A program made the position numbers and the translations under genes. The notes under the pieces were generated by a model. That model made no database searches. It saw only the letters and a program-made list of their open reading frames with translations, and had not been told where the DNA came from. A DNA stretch of 64,000 nucleotides from Bacteriovoracaceae bacterium UBA4096 (GTDB lineage Bacteria; Bdellovibrionota; Bacteriovoracia; Bacteriovoracales; Bacteriovoracaceae): positions 19,845 through 83,844 of the forward strand of contig DFXY01000035.1 of assembly GCA_002381945.1 (NCBI GenBank), written 5' to 3'. This document shows positions 1-8,653 of the stretch, one piece after another. Position 1 is the stretch's first letter. Every line of letters starts with the position of its first letter.

Positions 1-830
1 GTGACAAATGCAGTTGCTTGAGAGGTTCCTGTCATATATCCAGCACCGTTACCTGGAATTGCAGAACGGATACGGTGGCCTGGAGCTGCGATATCAACAG
101 AGTTTTTACCGTAGTTAGAAGATGGAATGATATTCAGACCATCATCGTGAGCACCAACTGTAATGATATTTGAAAGACCATAAGAAGCCGGGTAGTAAGC
201 GTGGCGCTTGTCGTCAATATTTGAGCGCTCATTACCAGCAGCTGCAATCACTAAAATACCTTTCTTTTCAGCTTGTTTAAGAACACGTAGTTCTTCAACT
301 GAAGCTTCAGGACCACCACCAGAATAGTTAATAACATCAACATTGTTATCAACAGCATACTGAAGCGCCTTGATAGTAGCATCCAGATTTGCCTGACCAG
401 AAGCTTTAGGATTGTAATATTTAAGAGCAAGAATTTTAACTTCCGGGAAGATTGATTTTACGATGCCGGCAACGTGAGTTCCGTGGCCATGAGCATCTGT
501 TGGAGTGTTGGTAACTTTGCTACCAGAGAAATCTACGCCGTAGTTTGTAGTTGATGCTTTCTTACCAGGAACATAAATATTTTTAGCAAGAAAAGCGTGG
601 TCACCTTGAATACCAGTATCTACAACGGCAACGATAATATCTTTATTCTTTTTAAAGTTTGACCATGACTGCTTCAAATTAATGGAGGCCAGGTGTTTAT
701 CCGGATCAATTCCCCAAGAAGCATATCGAGAGATTAATAGTTCTGGATTGTAAGCAAGACCAGCAGCAGATGCTACTGATAGATTTAAGCTGAGAGCAAT
801 CGAGAGTAGGGTTTTAACAGCTTTTTTCAT
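1..830 (-). CDS. Secreted subtilisin-like serine protease (S8 family), 3' part missing
   Basis: The reading frame runs leftward from ATG 828-830 and leaves the window still open after 276 codons. Residues 1-22 form a Sec signal peptide (MKK, hydrophobic core, ASA). The subtilase catalytic set is present: Asp71 in VVDTG, His116 in HGHGTHVAG, the oxyanion-hole Asn200 in AAAGN and the nucleophile Ser270 in GTSQATA. About 35 residues separate the signal peptide from the core, too short for an inhibitor-type propeptide. It should be an active protease exported to the periplasm or outside; the substrate is unknown. AGGATTGGGA just upstream is the likely ribosome site. Predatory bacteria carry many such proteases, but nothing here ties it to predation. 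The missing C-terminus may hold a P-domain or anchor. Confidence 0.93.
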   Translation of the reverse strand, partial: MKKAVKTLLSIALSLNLSVASAAGLAYNPELLISRYASWGIDPDKHLASINLKQSWSNFKKNKDIIVAVVDTGIQGDHAFLAKNIYVPGKKASTTNYGVDFSGSKVTNTPTDAHGHGTHVAGIVKSIFPEVKILALKYYNPKASGQANLDATIKALQYAVDNNVDVINYSGGGPEASVEELRVLKQAEKKGILVIAAAGNERSNIDDKRHAYYPASYGLSNIITVGAHDDGLNIIPSSNYGKNSVDIAAPGHRIRSAIPGNGAGYMTGTSQATAFV

Positions 831-989
831 TCCCAATCCTTACCACGGTTTTAATTCGTATAGGAGAACCTTTAGGCTTCCATGTAATAAGTAAAGCAAT
901 CTACTTGCCAAAACTGGTCATGGATTTTTGGAAGGTTAGGAGTGATTAGGTGTCGAATTTCTGTAAACTGTCTAAACTTTGATCAAAAA

Positions 990-1012
990 AAAGGGCCCGG
1001 TTAGGGCCCTTT
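990..1012 (-). terminator. Rho-independent terminator of the dksA-like gene
   Basis: A perfect 9-bp stem (990-998 with 1004-1012, AAAGGGCCC/GGGCCCTTT) with a 5-nt loop is followed on the minus strand by a run of eight T. It lies 22 bp after the stop codon of the DksA-type gene. Confidence 0.9.
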
Positions 1013-1034
1013 AGATAAGTACTGGTTTTAATGA

Positions 1035-1406
1035 TTAGGCCTGGCGCCAAATCTGTGATTCTTCACGCTCTTTTTCTTCAGCGTGCTGAATACAAAGTTC
1101 CGCCCACGGCTGGTTTTCCAAACGTTTAGCGGTGATCTCTTCATCGCACTCCTCACAGTGACCGTAAGTTCCCTCAGCAATCCTGTCCAAGGCCGCATCT
1201 ATACGACGAAGCTTTGCATATTCACGATCCCGAATCGTGCAATTTAACTGCTGTTGAATAAGAGATGAGGCGAGATCCGTTTCATCAGCGCGATCTTCTT
1301 CGGCTACATGTAAGTCCTCAGATTTATTTAGTAAGCCCACATTCATAATCTGCTGTCTTTGCTTTAGCAGCAAATCTTTGAAGTGTTCTAATTTCTTTTT
1401 ATCCAC
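1035..1406 (-). CDS. dksA: DksA/TraR-family RNA polymerase-binding regulator
   Basis: 123 residues. The N-terminal helical part carries the coiled-coil tip motif DETDLA (residues 41-46), matching the DxxDxA that DksA inserts into the RNA polymerase secondary channel. The zinc-finger region is Cys84-x2-Cys87 followed by Cys105-x2-His108, so the fourth ligand is His instead of the usual Cys; the 17-residue spacing between the pairs is as in DksA. It is shorter than E. coli DksA (151 residues), like the short DksA-type proteins common in delta-like bacteria. It probably tunes transcription initiation with ppGpp. The start is GTG at 1404-1406, chosen because GAGGAGGATC sits just upstream. It is monocistronic with its own terminator. 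The dksA symbol is by family; a paralogue elsewhere cannot be excluded. Confidence 0.88.
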   Translation of the reverse strand: MDKKKLEHFKDLLLKQRQQIMNVGLLNKSEDLHVAEEDRADETDLASSLIQQQLNCTIRDREYAKLRRIDAALDRIAEGTYGHCEECDEEITAKRLENQPWAELCIQHAEEKEREESQIWRQA

Positions 1407-1631
1407 AGGATCCTCCTCGGACGTTCAATAATAATGAGTCTCTGTTAGGTACCCATCTATTCTATTTTAGAGGTTGAAGGGAACACACTCAAGTGATCCG
1501 ACTTATCGGCAATATTTTACCAGAAATTCAAAAAAATGCCCCGCATTAAGGTAGTTTTAAGCTCCTATAATTGACAAATATAGTTATGACTCGTTAAGCT
1601 CTTAAGATGACCCTAAAGAAAACGAGGACTT
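1407..1631. promoter_or_regulatory. Divergent promoter region between dksA-like gene and flavin-reductase-like gene
   Basis: 225 bp without a gene between two divergent starts. A perfect TTGACA (1571-1576) points toward the rightward gene, but the hexamer 17 bp further on (TTAAGC, 1594-1599) is a poor -10, so the promoter assignment is tentative. Nothing else recognisable was seen. Confidence 0.35.
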
Positions 1632-2114
1632 ATGTTGCATAGCAATACTGCTACTTCTGTGGGCCATATACCATCAGGACTTTTTATTGTGGCCGTTCAA
1701 GATGAGACCACCAACTCTATTGATGGATATCTTGCAAGCTTTGTTCAGCAGGTCTCTTTTAATCCATTAATTGTGGCCCTTGCTATTAGGCCAGGCCGAC
1801 CAGCTTATGACTTAATTAAATCGGGTAAGATCTTTGCCATAAATACTGTCGGAGATCATGATAAGTCCTACTTAAAACATTTCTGGAAAGGATACGATCC
1901 GGCCCAGAATCCATTTTCTGAATTACCACATCAAACTGGACAAAATGGAGGAGTGATTCTGGAGCAGGCCAAATCTGCTTTTGAGTGTCAGCTTGTTGAG
2001 TCAGTGAAACCTGGTGATCATGATATCGTCTTCGCGAAAGTTCTCTCTTCTTATGTCATGAATGAGGAATCCAAGCCCCTTGTCCATGTTAGAAAGTCAG
2101 GGGCCGATTACTGA
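1632..2114 (+). CDS. Flavin reductase-like domain protein (FMN-binding split barrel)
   Basis: 160 residues, about the size of a stand-alone flavin reductase domain. Features of that fold are visible: an N-terminal strand with PSGLFIVAV, a strand ending SFNPLIVALAI, then RPAYDLIKSGKIFAINTVG, the segment that usually contacts FMN, and a C-terminal half with a conserved-looking HDIVFAKV strand. Such proteins bind FMN and reduce flavin with NAD(P)H or serve as the reductase half of a monooxygenase. No partner oxygenase is adjacent. Its stop overlaps the next start (TGATG at 2112-2116), so the two are translationally coupled although the functions look unrelated. The substrate is not predictable. 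Confidence 0.75.
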   Translation: MLHSNTATSVGHIPSGLFIVAVQDETTNSIDGYLASFVQQVSFNPLIVALAIRPGRPAYDLIKSGKIFAINTVGDHDKSYLKHFWKGYDPAQNPFSELPHQTGQNGGVILEQAKSAFECQLVESVKPGDHDIVFAKVLSSYVMNEESKPLVHVRKSGADY

Positions 2115-3454
2115 TGCTTCTTCGTCACTCTATCAAAATTAGCTCTCTATTGCTTTTAGGACTTTGTGTTCTGATAGTTGGTTGCGGTAAAAAAACCAAG
2201 ACTAAAATCATGCAGACGGAGCCTTATCAACAGCCCATTTCTGTGACTGAACGGTTTCTTGAAAAACAAACTGTTGCTTGCGAAACAGATACCTATTGTC
2301 CAAATTACATCGCAAAAATTGTTGTCGTGGACGGTGTCAATTCTTATCGCTATTGCACTGGCTTTTTAACGGATGAAAATACGATTGCTACCAGTTCAAG
2401 TTGTCTGCCATCGCTGATGCGACGAGAGCAGCAAGATTGCAGTCGTGATATTTTCATTTTTTTCCCCAGAACAACTAATCGACCTGCGGAAAGAGTTGGT
2501 TGCAGCAAAGTCATACAGTTCTCCGCTTTAAACGGGAATGACCCTAATCTTTGGAGAGATGACATAAGTTTCCTGAGGCTTAACAAATCTATACCTTATC
2601 GAAGACAGGCAACCATTAGCCGTGACGGTGTACCTAATAACCGTTTGTTCACAACATGGATGGTAGATCAGCAAGGTGATTTCTCGGCCTTAATAAAAAA
2701 ATCCACCTGTCAGGCCGTACATAATAACTATGTGAACCCATTAGTTACTGGTTATTCATCACCAAATATGATTTTTGCTGATTGTGGATTAACCATCGGT
2801 AGCACAGGTGCTCCTGTCATAGATAATTATGGCAAGGTCCGGGCCATGATTTCAAAAGGCATTTCACAAAGTCTCATTTCAAGTATTCATAAGTTTGGTT
2901 GGCTGTCGGAACCACTGCGTGAAATGGCACATGGAACTAATCTGGGATGCGCTCCAACCGTTTATGATGATGAAAAATTGGATGAAAGGGAATGTCTTAA
3001 AGAATTATCGGATAGGGACATTGCAGGTATCCGGGATTCAATGACGTCTTTTAATATTCTTTTCCGGGAGCCAAAGCTCAAACTCAGGGAACAACTACTG
3101 GAGAAATCTCAGTATATTAACTTTGACATGAAGCTCACCACCCATGGGAATGTTCAGAATGTAGATGTGCTTCCCAAGTGTTTTAAGCCACTAAATAATT
3201 GGCTACCTATGCTTAACATAAGAAATAATTATGTCTTTGATATTGAACTTCCTAATGTGCAGTTCAAAAAAATCATGGATGGGAGTGGCAGGGTTTCTGG
3301 ACTTGTAGAGGAAGGACCACACAAACCATACTTTGTTCAATTCTCTGTGAAACAACTAAAAGCAATTAAAAAGTCTATGGTTTGGATGTGGAATCGGATT
3401 GATAATCGTTCTTTTCCTGATATTTCAGAACAGTGCTCAACCTCACTGCTTTAA
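2114..3454 (+). CDS. Trypsin-fold lipoprotein lacking catalytic His and Ser (pseudoprotease)
   Basis: 446 residues. A lipoprotein signal peptide ends at LIVGC (Cys24). Residues 55-260 follow the chymotrypsin layout: CTGFLTDENTIATSSSC at 81-97 stands where active enzymes have CGGxLI...TAAHC, DDISFLRL at 149-156 matches the region of the catalytic Asp, and CGLTIGSTGAPV at 224-235 stands where GDSGGP is expected. The catalytic His is replaced by Ser96 and the nucleophile position by Thr231, so ordinary serine-protease chemistry is unlikely. Residues 290-446 form a separate domain I do not recognise. It is probably a binding or scaffold lipoprotein on the outer membrane. Its 3' end overlaps the convergent mltG by 12 bp. 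Confidence 0.7.
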   Translation: MLLRHSIKISSLLLLGLCVLIVGCGKKTKTKIMQTEPYQQPISVTERFLEKQTVACETDTYCPNYIAKIVVVDGVNSYRYCTGFLTDENTIATSSSCLPSLMRREQQDCSRDIFIFFPRTTNRPAERVGCSKVIQFSALNGNDPNLWRDDISFLRLNKSIPYRRQATISRDGVPNNRLFTTWMVDQQGDFSALIKKSTCQAVHNNYVNPLVTGYSSPNMIFADCGLTIGSTGAPVIDNYGKVRAMISKGISQSLISSIHKFGWLSEPLREMAHGTNLGCAPTVYDDEKLDERECLKELSDRDIAGIRDSMTSFNILFREPKLKLREQLLEKSQYINFDMKLTTHGNVQNVDVLPKCFKPLNNWLPMLNIRNNYVFDIELPNVQFKKIMDGSGRVSGLVEEGPHKPYFVQFSVKQLKAIKKSMVWMWNRIDNRSFPDISEQCSTSLL

Positions 3455-4468
3455 GTTTCTCCAGCTCTTACCTTTGCGGGCCCTTGAATTCTTCTGATAA
3501 TCCTGAACGGCTTTTTCATGATCCTGGTAATTCTTAGAAAAAACATGAGTACCGTCATTCTTACTTACAAAATAAAGATAGTTATGTTCTTCCGGATTCA
3601 GTACGGCCTCAATCGCGGCAAGACTAGGGTTTGAAATGGGTCCCGTTGGAAGGGCCGGAATTTTATAAGTGTTATAAGGAGTTTCCTCCAGAAGATCAGC
3701 TTTACGAATGTTGCCTTTGTATCGACTCCAAATTCCATAAATGGTAGTTGGATCCGATTGGAGTCTCATTCTTCTTTTTAGCCGGTTGGTAAAAACGCCA
3801 GCAATCGCCGGACGTTCTATCTTGGCCCCGGTTTCTTTTTCTACAACCGATGCAAGAATAATGATCTGATGTTTATTCAAGAATGGGTGTCCAAAATTGA
3901 TGTCTTTGGTTCGCTCATTAAACAGATCAATCATGCTTTTAGCGACAGCTTTGGCCGGTGTATTCGGTGCAAAACGGTAAGTTTCAGGGTACAGGTAGCC
4001 TTCAAGGCTGGTTGCTTGGATGCTTAATTTTGAAATGAGATCCGGATGTTGAACGGCATTCAGAAATTCCTGTTCACTGGTAATGCCAGCATTTTCAAAA
4101 AGCTTGGCAATCTCGTACATATTCTTTCCTTCCGGAATTGTAATGCTGGTCAGATTAGGCTGCCCATAGACTAGTGTGTCCAATACCTGTCTGAGATTTG
4201 AACCTTTAGTTATGGTAAAACTTCCGGCGCGGAACTTTGTCATCACACCTTTATACTTAGCATAGTAGTGAAACATTCTCTTATCCGGAATTAACCCGCT
4301 AGAAAATAAGCGGTGATTAATCCGACCAAAAGTTTCTCCATTATGGACAACGAAGACTTTGTCAGGACCGGTGTAACTTTGGTTGAAAACCATGGTTAAG
4401 TAAGTGCCAAGTCCAGCAAAAAGCAAAAGAGGGATAACAACAAAAATAATTAAGAGCGATTTTTTCAT
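3443..4468 (-). CDS. mltG: Endolytic murein transglycosylase MltG (YceG family)
   Basis: 341 residues, the usual family length. A cytoplasmic start and one transmembrane helix (about 5-27) are followed by a LysM-like segment (about 38-100) and the YceG catalytic domain. The active-site motif SVVEKET is at 207-213, followed by the conserved RPAIAGVFTNRL and a downstream SDPTTIYG. The enzyme cuts nascent glycan strands at the inner membrane and so sets glycan length. The gene is followed by 7 bp and then, upstream on the same strand, ruvX and dinB, suggesting one transcript dinB-ruvX-mltG. mltG next to ruvX occurs in other bacteria. Confidence 0.95.
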   Translation of the reverse strand: MKKSLLIIFVVIPLLLFAGLGTYLTMVFNQSYTGPDKVFVVHNGETFGRINHRLFSSGLIPDKRMFHYYAKYKGVMTKFRAGSFTITKGSNLRQVLDTLVYGQPNLTSITIPEGKNMYEIAKLFENAGITSEQEFLNAVQHPDLISKLSIQATSLEGYLYPETYRFAPNTPAKAVAKSMIDLFNERTKDINFGHPFLNKHQIIILASVVEKETGAKIERPAIAGVFTNRLKRRMRLQSDPTTIYGIWSRYKGNIRKADLLEETPYNTYKIPALPTGPISNPSLAAIEAVLNPEEHNYLYFVSKNDGTHVFSKNYQDHEKAVQDYQKNSRARKGKSWRNLKQ

Positions 4469-4475
4469 GCCTAGA

Positions 4476-4949
4476 TTATAAACCAGGACGGTGCTTCGTG
4501 CGGCGAATAAAATCTTCTAAAATTACACTGGCCGCAACGGCATCAATTTGTTTCAGATCTACTTGAAAATTATAGCGAGGAGAATTTTTCATTCGAGATT
4601 CAGCTTCAAAGGTAGATAAGGTTTCATCTTGTTCTTCAATAGGTAGAGTAAAATGCTCCTTTATAAAATTCACGAATTTCTGGGCCTTCTCCGTAGTACT
4701 TGTTTTTTTACCGTCAGTTAAGTGGGGTAAGCCGATAATGATCAGATCAATGAGTTCATCATCAATGATTTTGTTCAAAGCTTTGATCACTGCTTCTGGG
4801 CCAGTATTCTGTATCCTTCCGTAGGGGGTCGGAAAAGGATCTCGATTTACACAGAAGGTTGCAACACCGATGAATTTTTCACCAAAGTCCATGGCCAGGA
4901 TATTTTTTAAATTTAAAGGATGTTGAGGTGGTAGTGTGAATTCAGACAT
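4476..4949 (-). CDS. ruvX: Putative pre-16S rRNA nuclease / Holliday junction resolvase-like RuvX (YqgF)
   Basis: 157 residues. The RNase H-like motifs are at LAMDFGEKFIGVA (18-30), with Asp21 the first catalytic acid, in DETLSTFEAES in the middle, and in QIDAVAASVILEDFI near the C-terminus with the last acid. Two positions differ from the common form: the Arg of GxxRIGVA is Phe26, and the Arg of DERLST is Thr. The family is essential in E. coli, where it takes part in 16S rRNA 5'-end maturation. It sits 8 bp downstream of dinB and 7 bp before mltG. Confidence 0.9.
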   Translation of the reverse strand: MSEFTLPPQHPLNLKNILAMDFGEKFIGVATFCVNRDPFPTPYGRIQNTGPEAVIKALNKIIDDELIDLIIIGLPHLTDGKKTSTTEKAQKFVNFIKEHFTLPIEEQDETLSTFEAESRMKNSPRYNFQVDLKQIDAVAASVILEDFIRRTKHRPGL

Positions 4950-4957
4950 AAGCTTTT

Positions 4958-6004
4958 TTACGTTAAAAGAGGAAGCTGGGCCAGCTCTTTTGTTTCTTCA
5001 AATTTAACTCCCACTCCTAGGAGGCGAACAGGTCTGGGGTCTTGAGTCCATCTCTCTTCCAAAAGGTGCAAAAAGTTCTCTTCATTAAAAGGCATCTGCC
5101 GTTCAATGGTGGTCTGCTTGAAATCGTAATATTTAATTTTCACATGGAGATTTTTAATGCTCCGGTCTTCATAACGATTCAGGGAATCTCTGACTTCACT
5201 TACCATGCGAATAATATGTTCTTTCATTTCTTCATAATTCTTAATGTCTTGGGCGAAAGTTTCTTCTGTTCCCAGAGATTTTCGTTCATGTTCTGTTTCA
5301 ACTTCCCGTTCATCCACACCCCGGCAGAAATCAAACAAGGCATCACCAAACTTTCCAAAATAATGAATCATCTCACTACGTGAGTAGTGCTGCATGTCCA
5401 GACAGGTCTTAATTCCCATCTTATGCATATGGGCGGCAGTGATTTTGCCAATTCCCCAAAGCTTTTCAATGGGGATTGTTTTGATGAATTCCTCAACCTG
5501 ATGAGGAGCTATTGTGAATTGCCCGTTAGGCTTCTTGAAGTCGCTGGCCATTTTAGCTATTAGCTTATTGGGTGCGATACCAGCAGAAGCAGTAAGCCCG
5601 CCGGTTCGTTCAAAAATCTTTGTTCGAATTTCCTGCGCTATCAGGGTCGCTGAATTATTAAACAGAGGAGAGTCAGTCACATCCAAGTAGGCTTCATCCC
5701 AAGACAGTCCTTCAACTAAATCTGTATACTGATGAAAGATCTCAAAAATTTGTTCAGAAGCTTCTTTATACTTATGCATGCGTCCCCGGACTAAGACCAG
5801 ATGAGGGCAAAGCTTTAAAGCGTGGGCCGAAGCCATGGCAGAGCGGACGCCATATTTGCGGGCCTCATAATTGGATGTTGAAATCACTCCTCTACGATCA
5901 CTAGAACCACCGACTGCCATGGGTACATTTCTGAGGGACGGATTATCCCGCATCTCTACCGCTGCAAAGAAAGCGTCCATATCTATGTGAATTATTTTTC
6001 GCAT
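4958..6004 (-). CDS. dinB: DNA polymerase IV (Y-family translesion polymerase)
   Basis: 348 residues from ATG 6002-6004; this start gives MRKIIHIDMDAFFAAVE, which lines up with the E. coli DinB N-terminus. An ATG three codons upstream (6013) is also in frame but would add residues not typical of the family. The catalytic acids are in IDMDAFF (7-13) and SWDEAYLDV. Helix-hairpin-helix and little-finger regions follow, ending with a short basic tail. It copies past damaged bases with low fidelity. No LexA-type box was recognised upstream. It is divergent from rho with about 250 bp between the starts. Confidence 0.95.
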   Translation of the reverse strand: MRKIIHIDMDAFFAAVEMRDNPSLRNVPMAVGGSSDRRGVISTSNYEARKYGVRSAMASAHALKLCPHLVLVRGRMHKYKEASEQIFEIFHQYTDLVEGLSWDEAYLDVTDSPLFNNSATLIAQEIRTKIFERTGGLTASAGIAPNKLIAKMASDFKKPNGQFTIAPHQVEEFIKTIPIEKLWGIGKITAAHMHKMGIKTCLDMQHYSRSEMIHYFGKFGDALFDFCRGVDEREVETEHERKSLGTEETFAQDIKNYEEMKEHIIRMVSEVRDSLNRYEDRSIKNLHVKIKYYDFKQTTIERQMPFNEENFLHLLEERWTQDPRPVRLLGVGVKFEETKELAQLPLLT

Positions 6005-6012
6005 ATGGAGCA

Positions 6013-6270
6013 TTGTACGGAAATGTTACGGCTAGTGCTAGTGATTTTTTGCAAGCCATCAATAAACTTAACTTGCTGATATTACGCTTTAACTCAAGTG
6101 GTTTAAAACTAGAATTTGACTTTGATTCAATTCAGGTTAAGATAGTCGGGAATCATACAGATAGTCGACCGGCCTTCGTAATCGAGACCAAAAATCCCAA
6201 AAAATTTTACATGAAGAACCAAAAATACAGAACCTTATTTAACATCACCGTGGAGTCAAAATGCATTTGA
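6013..6270 (+). CDS. Doubtful 85-residue ORF in the rho leader
   Basis: An open frame of 85 codons begins next to the dinB start and overlaps the first 10 bp of rho in another frame. Its product resembles no family I know, and it has no good ribosome site. The likely rho promoter (6116-6143) lies inside it, so most rho transcripts would not contain its start. I list it because translation running into the rho start could matter for rho autoregulation, but it is more probably non-coding leader. Confidence 0.2.
   Translation: MYGNVTASASDFLQAINKLNLLILRFNSSGLKLEFDFDSIQVKIVGNHTDSRPAFVIETKNPKKFYMKNQKYRTLFNITVESKCI
6116..6143 (+). promoter_or_regulatory. Probable sigma-70 promoter of the rho operon
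   Basis: TTGACT (6116-6121), a 16-bp spacer and TAAGAT (6138-6143) give 5/6 and 4/6 matches to the -35 and -10 consensus. Transcription would begin near 6150, leaving a leader of about 110 nt before the rho ATG at 6261; Rho commonly controls its own synthesis in such a leader. Confidence 0.45.
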
Positions 6271-7508
6271 GTGCTTTGCGCGAAAAAGACATCGAAGAAC
6301 TAACTAAAATGGCAGAAGAAGCCCAGATTGAAAATGCGGCCGGTTTCAAAAAGCACGAACTGATCTTCTCCCTTCTCACAAAAAAATCTAAAGACAATGA
6401 AGAAATTTTTGGTGACGGCGTTTTGGAAATCCTACCTGATGGCTTTGGTTTCCTTCGTTCACCGTCATATAACTATCTTCCAGGTGCGGATGATATTTAT
6501 GTTTCTCCTTCACAGATTCGTCGCTTTGGTCTTCGTACCGGAGATACGATTGAAGGTCAGATCCGTACTCCTAAAGAGGGTGAGCGATACTTTGCATTGC
6601 TTAAAGTTAATCACATTAACTTTCGTGATCCGGAACAACACCGCTCTACAGTTCTCTTCGATAACTTAACTCCGCTTTACCCTGATAAAAAAATTAACCT
6701 TGAATCAAAACCAACCAATTATTCAACTCGAGTAATTGATCTTTTTGTTCCTCAAGGTTTTGGTCAGCGTTGTTTGATTGTGGCACCTCCTAAAGCTGGT
6801 AAGACCATGCTGATGCAGGATATTGCCAACTCAATTTCTGATAACCATCCAGAAGCCAAACTTATCGTTCTTTTGATCGATGAGCGTCCGGAAGAAGTAA
6901 CAGATATGAAACGTAACGTTCGCGCAGAAGTTGTTTCATCTACCTTTGATGAACCTGCTACTCGTCACGTTCAGGTTGCTGAGATGGTGATTGAAAAGGC
7001 CAAACGTCTGGTAGAGGCCAAGCAGGATGTAGTCATTCTTCTTGACTCAATAACTCGTCTGGCGCGAGCTTATAACACTGTGGTTCCACCGTCTGGTAAG
7101 ATCCTTTCCGGTGGTGTGGATTCAAATGCTCTTCACAAACCGAAGAGATTCTTTGGAGCTGCCCGTAATATCGAAAACGGCGGATCATTAACGATTATTG
7201 CAACCGCCTTGATTGATACTGGTTCGAGAATGGATGAAGTTATCTTTGAAGAATTCAAAGGTACTGGTAACTCAGAAGTTCAGCTGGATAGAAAGCTCAT
7301 GGAGAAGAGAATATTCCCGTGTCTTGATATCAACAAATCTTCGACTCGTAAGGAAGATCTCCTTATGGCCGACAAAGATCTTCAGAGAGTGTTCGTTCTT
7401 CGTCGGGTACTTAACCCAATGAATACTATGGATTCCATGGAATTTATCCTTGAACGGATGAGAGATACCAAGACCAACATCGCTTTCTTGGATAAAATGA
7501 ACGGATAA
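6261..7508 (+). CDS. rho: Transcription termination factor Rho
   Basis: 415 residues, standard length, with no extra N-terminal insertion. An N-terminal helical bundle (1-45) is followed by the RNA-binding cold-shock-like domain (GDGVLEILPDGFGFLR, 51-66) and the hexameric ATPase core. Walker A is APPKAGKT (175-182), Walker B lies in VIVLLIDERPEEV-type sequence near 204-217, and the Q-loop/R-loop region follows. Rho loads on untranslated RNA and dissociates RNA polymerase. The last base of its TAA is the first base of the next ATG (7508), so the downstream gene is translationally coupled. The order rho-DUF1385-prfA-prmC is seen in many bacteria, some with rpmE inserted. Confidence 0.98.
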   Translation: MHLSALREKDIEELTKMAEEAQIENAAGFKKHELIFSLLTKKSKDNEEIFGDGVLEILPDGFGFLRSPSYNYLPGADDIYVSPSQIRRFGLRTGDTIEGQIRTPKEGERYFALLKVNHINFRDPEQHRSTVLFDNLTPLYPDKKINLESKPTNYSTRVIDLFVPQGFGQRCLIVAPPKAGKTMLMQDIANSISDNHPEAKLIVLLIDERPEEVTDMKRNVRAEVVSSTFDEPATRHVQVAEMVIEKAKRLVEAKQDVVILLDSITRLARAYNTVVPPSGKILSGGVDSNALHKPKRFFGAARNIENGGSLTIIATALIDTGSRMDEVIFEEFKGTGNSEVQLDRKLMEKRIFPCLDINKSSTRKEDLLMADKDLQRVFVLRRVLNPMNTMDSMEFILERMRDTKTNIAFLDKMNG

Positions 7509-8632
7509 TGAAAAAAACTTTAAAGCGCATCATCCTCTTAACAACAAAGCAATATACCTCTATTGGAGGGCAAGCTGTTATTGAGGGCGTGATGATGAGA
7601 TCACCCAATGCTTTCGTGGTGGCCGTTCGGAAGCCGGATGGATCAATACGTTTACGTCGGGACCAGTGGTATGGGCTTTCTAAAAAATTAGATTTTTTGA
7701 AAAAACCATTCTTACGTGGAATTCTCATGCTGATTGAAACCATGGCCAATGGTCTGGTTTCTCTGAACTATTCTGCCAATATTGCTATGGCGGAAGAAGA
7801 ACGAGAAAAAGCTCTTAAAAAGGGCAAGACGCTTGAAGAGTTTGAAGCCAGTCAGAAGAAAAAAGAGAAAGTCGATATTGCAACTTTCTTAACCATGGCC
7901 GTTTCTTTTTCGTTCGGAATTGGATTATTTGTTTTTCTTCCTCACATGGTAGCTTTCGGAATTGGTGACCTTCTCGGCCAAAATTGGACCCTGGACAGTT
8001 TTGCTTTTCACGCTGTCGATGGTGTTGTTAAGGCCGCCATTTTTGTGGCCTACATCTGGGGCATCTCTTTTATGAAAGATGTCTACCGGGTTTTTCAATA
8101 TCATGGTGCTGAACATAAATCGATTGCGACTTTTGAGGCCGGCCTGGATCTTACTGTTGAGAATGCTAAGAAGTTCACAACTCTGCATCCTCGATGTGGA
8201 ACCAGTTTTATATTCTTCCTTATTCTAATTTCTATTATTCTTTTCTCGGCGGTCTTTACGATGATCCCGGTTGGAGTAAACCTTCCTCCGCTTCTTCGTC
8301 ATGTTGTTGCCGTTCTGTTTAAAGTTGCTCTGATGCTTCCTGTTGCTGGAATCAGTTACGAACTGATCAAAACAGCAGGTAAGTGTTCTGATAAATGGTG
8401 GGCCCGGGCCATGAGTGCGCCGGGAATGCTATTGCAGAAGCTGACAACTAAAGAGCCGGATGAAAAGCAGCTAGAGGTTGCTCTCTCCAGTATTAAGGCA
8501 GTTCTCTTCCTGGAGAATAAGTACAATCTGAAAGAGGCAACTGCCAAAATTCTCAATCTAGAAGAAATCGATATTCAGACAATACATGAAATCGAATCCA
8601 CCAATTCAACGCTCAAAGAATTCTTAGAGTAG
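7508..8632 (+). CDS. DUF1385 family membrane protein
   Basis: 374 residues. The family signature GGQAVIEGVMMRSP is at residues 21-34. After a soluble N-terminal part there are about four hydrophobic segments (roughly 126-150, 168-184, 236-258 and 264-290). The central motif YHGAEHKSIATFE (about 198-210) followed by LHPRCGTSF is rich in His, Glu and Cys and looks like a metal site. The C-terminal 90 residues are soluble. No biochemical role is established for the family as far as I know; the fixed place between rho and prfA suggests a role linked to envelope or translation. The coupled start overlaps the rho stop codon. Confidence 0.85.
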   Translation: MKKTLKRIILLTTKQYTSIGGQAVIEGVMMRSPNAFVVAVRKPDGSIRLRRDQWYGLSKKLDFLKKPFLRGILMLIETMANGLVSLNYSANIAMAEEEREKALKKGKTLEEFEASQKKKEKVDIATFLTMAVSFSFGIGLFVFLPHMVAFGIGDLLGQNWTLDSFAFHAVDGVVKAAIFVAYIWGISFMKDVYRVFQYHGAEHKSIATFEAGLDLTVENAKKFTTLHPRCGTSFIFFLILISIILFSAVFTMIPVGVNLPPLLRHVVAVLFKVALMLPVAGISYELIKTAGKCSDKWWARAMSAPGMLLQKLTTKEPDEKQLEVALSSIKAVLFLENKYNLKEATAKILNLEEIDIQTIHEIESTNSTLKEFLE

Positions 8633-8653
8633 CTTAGCCCCAAGGAAAATTCC

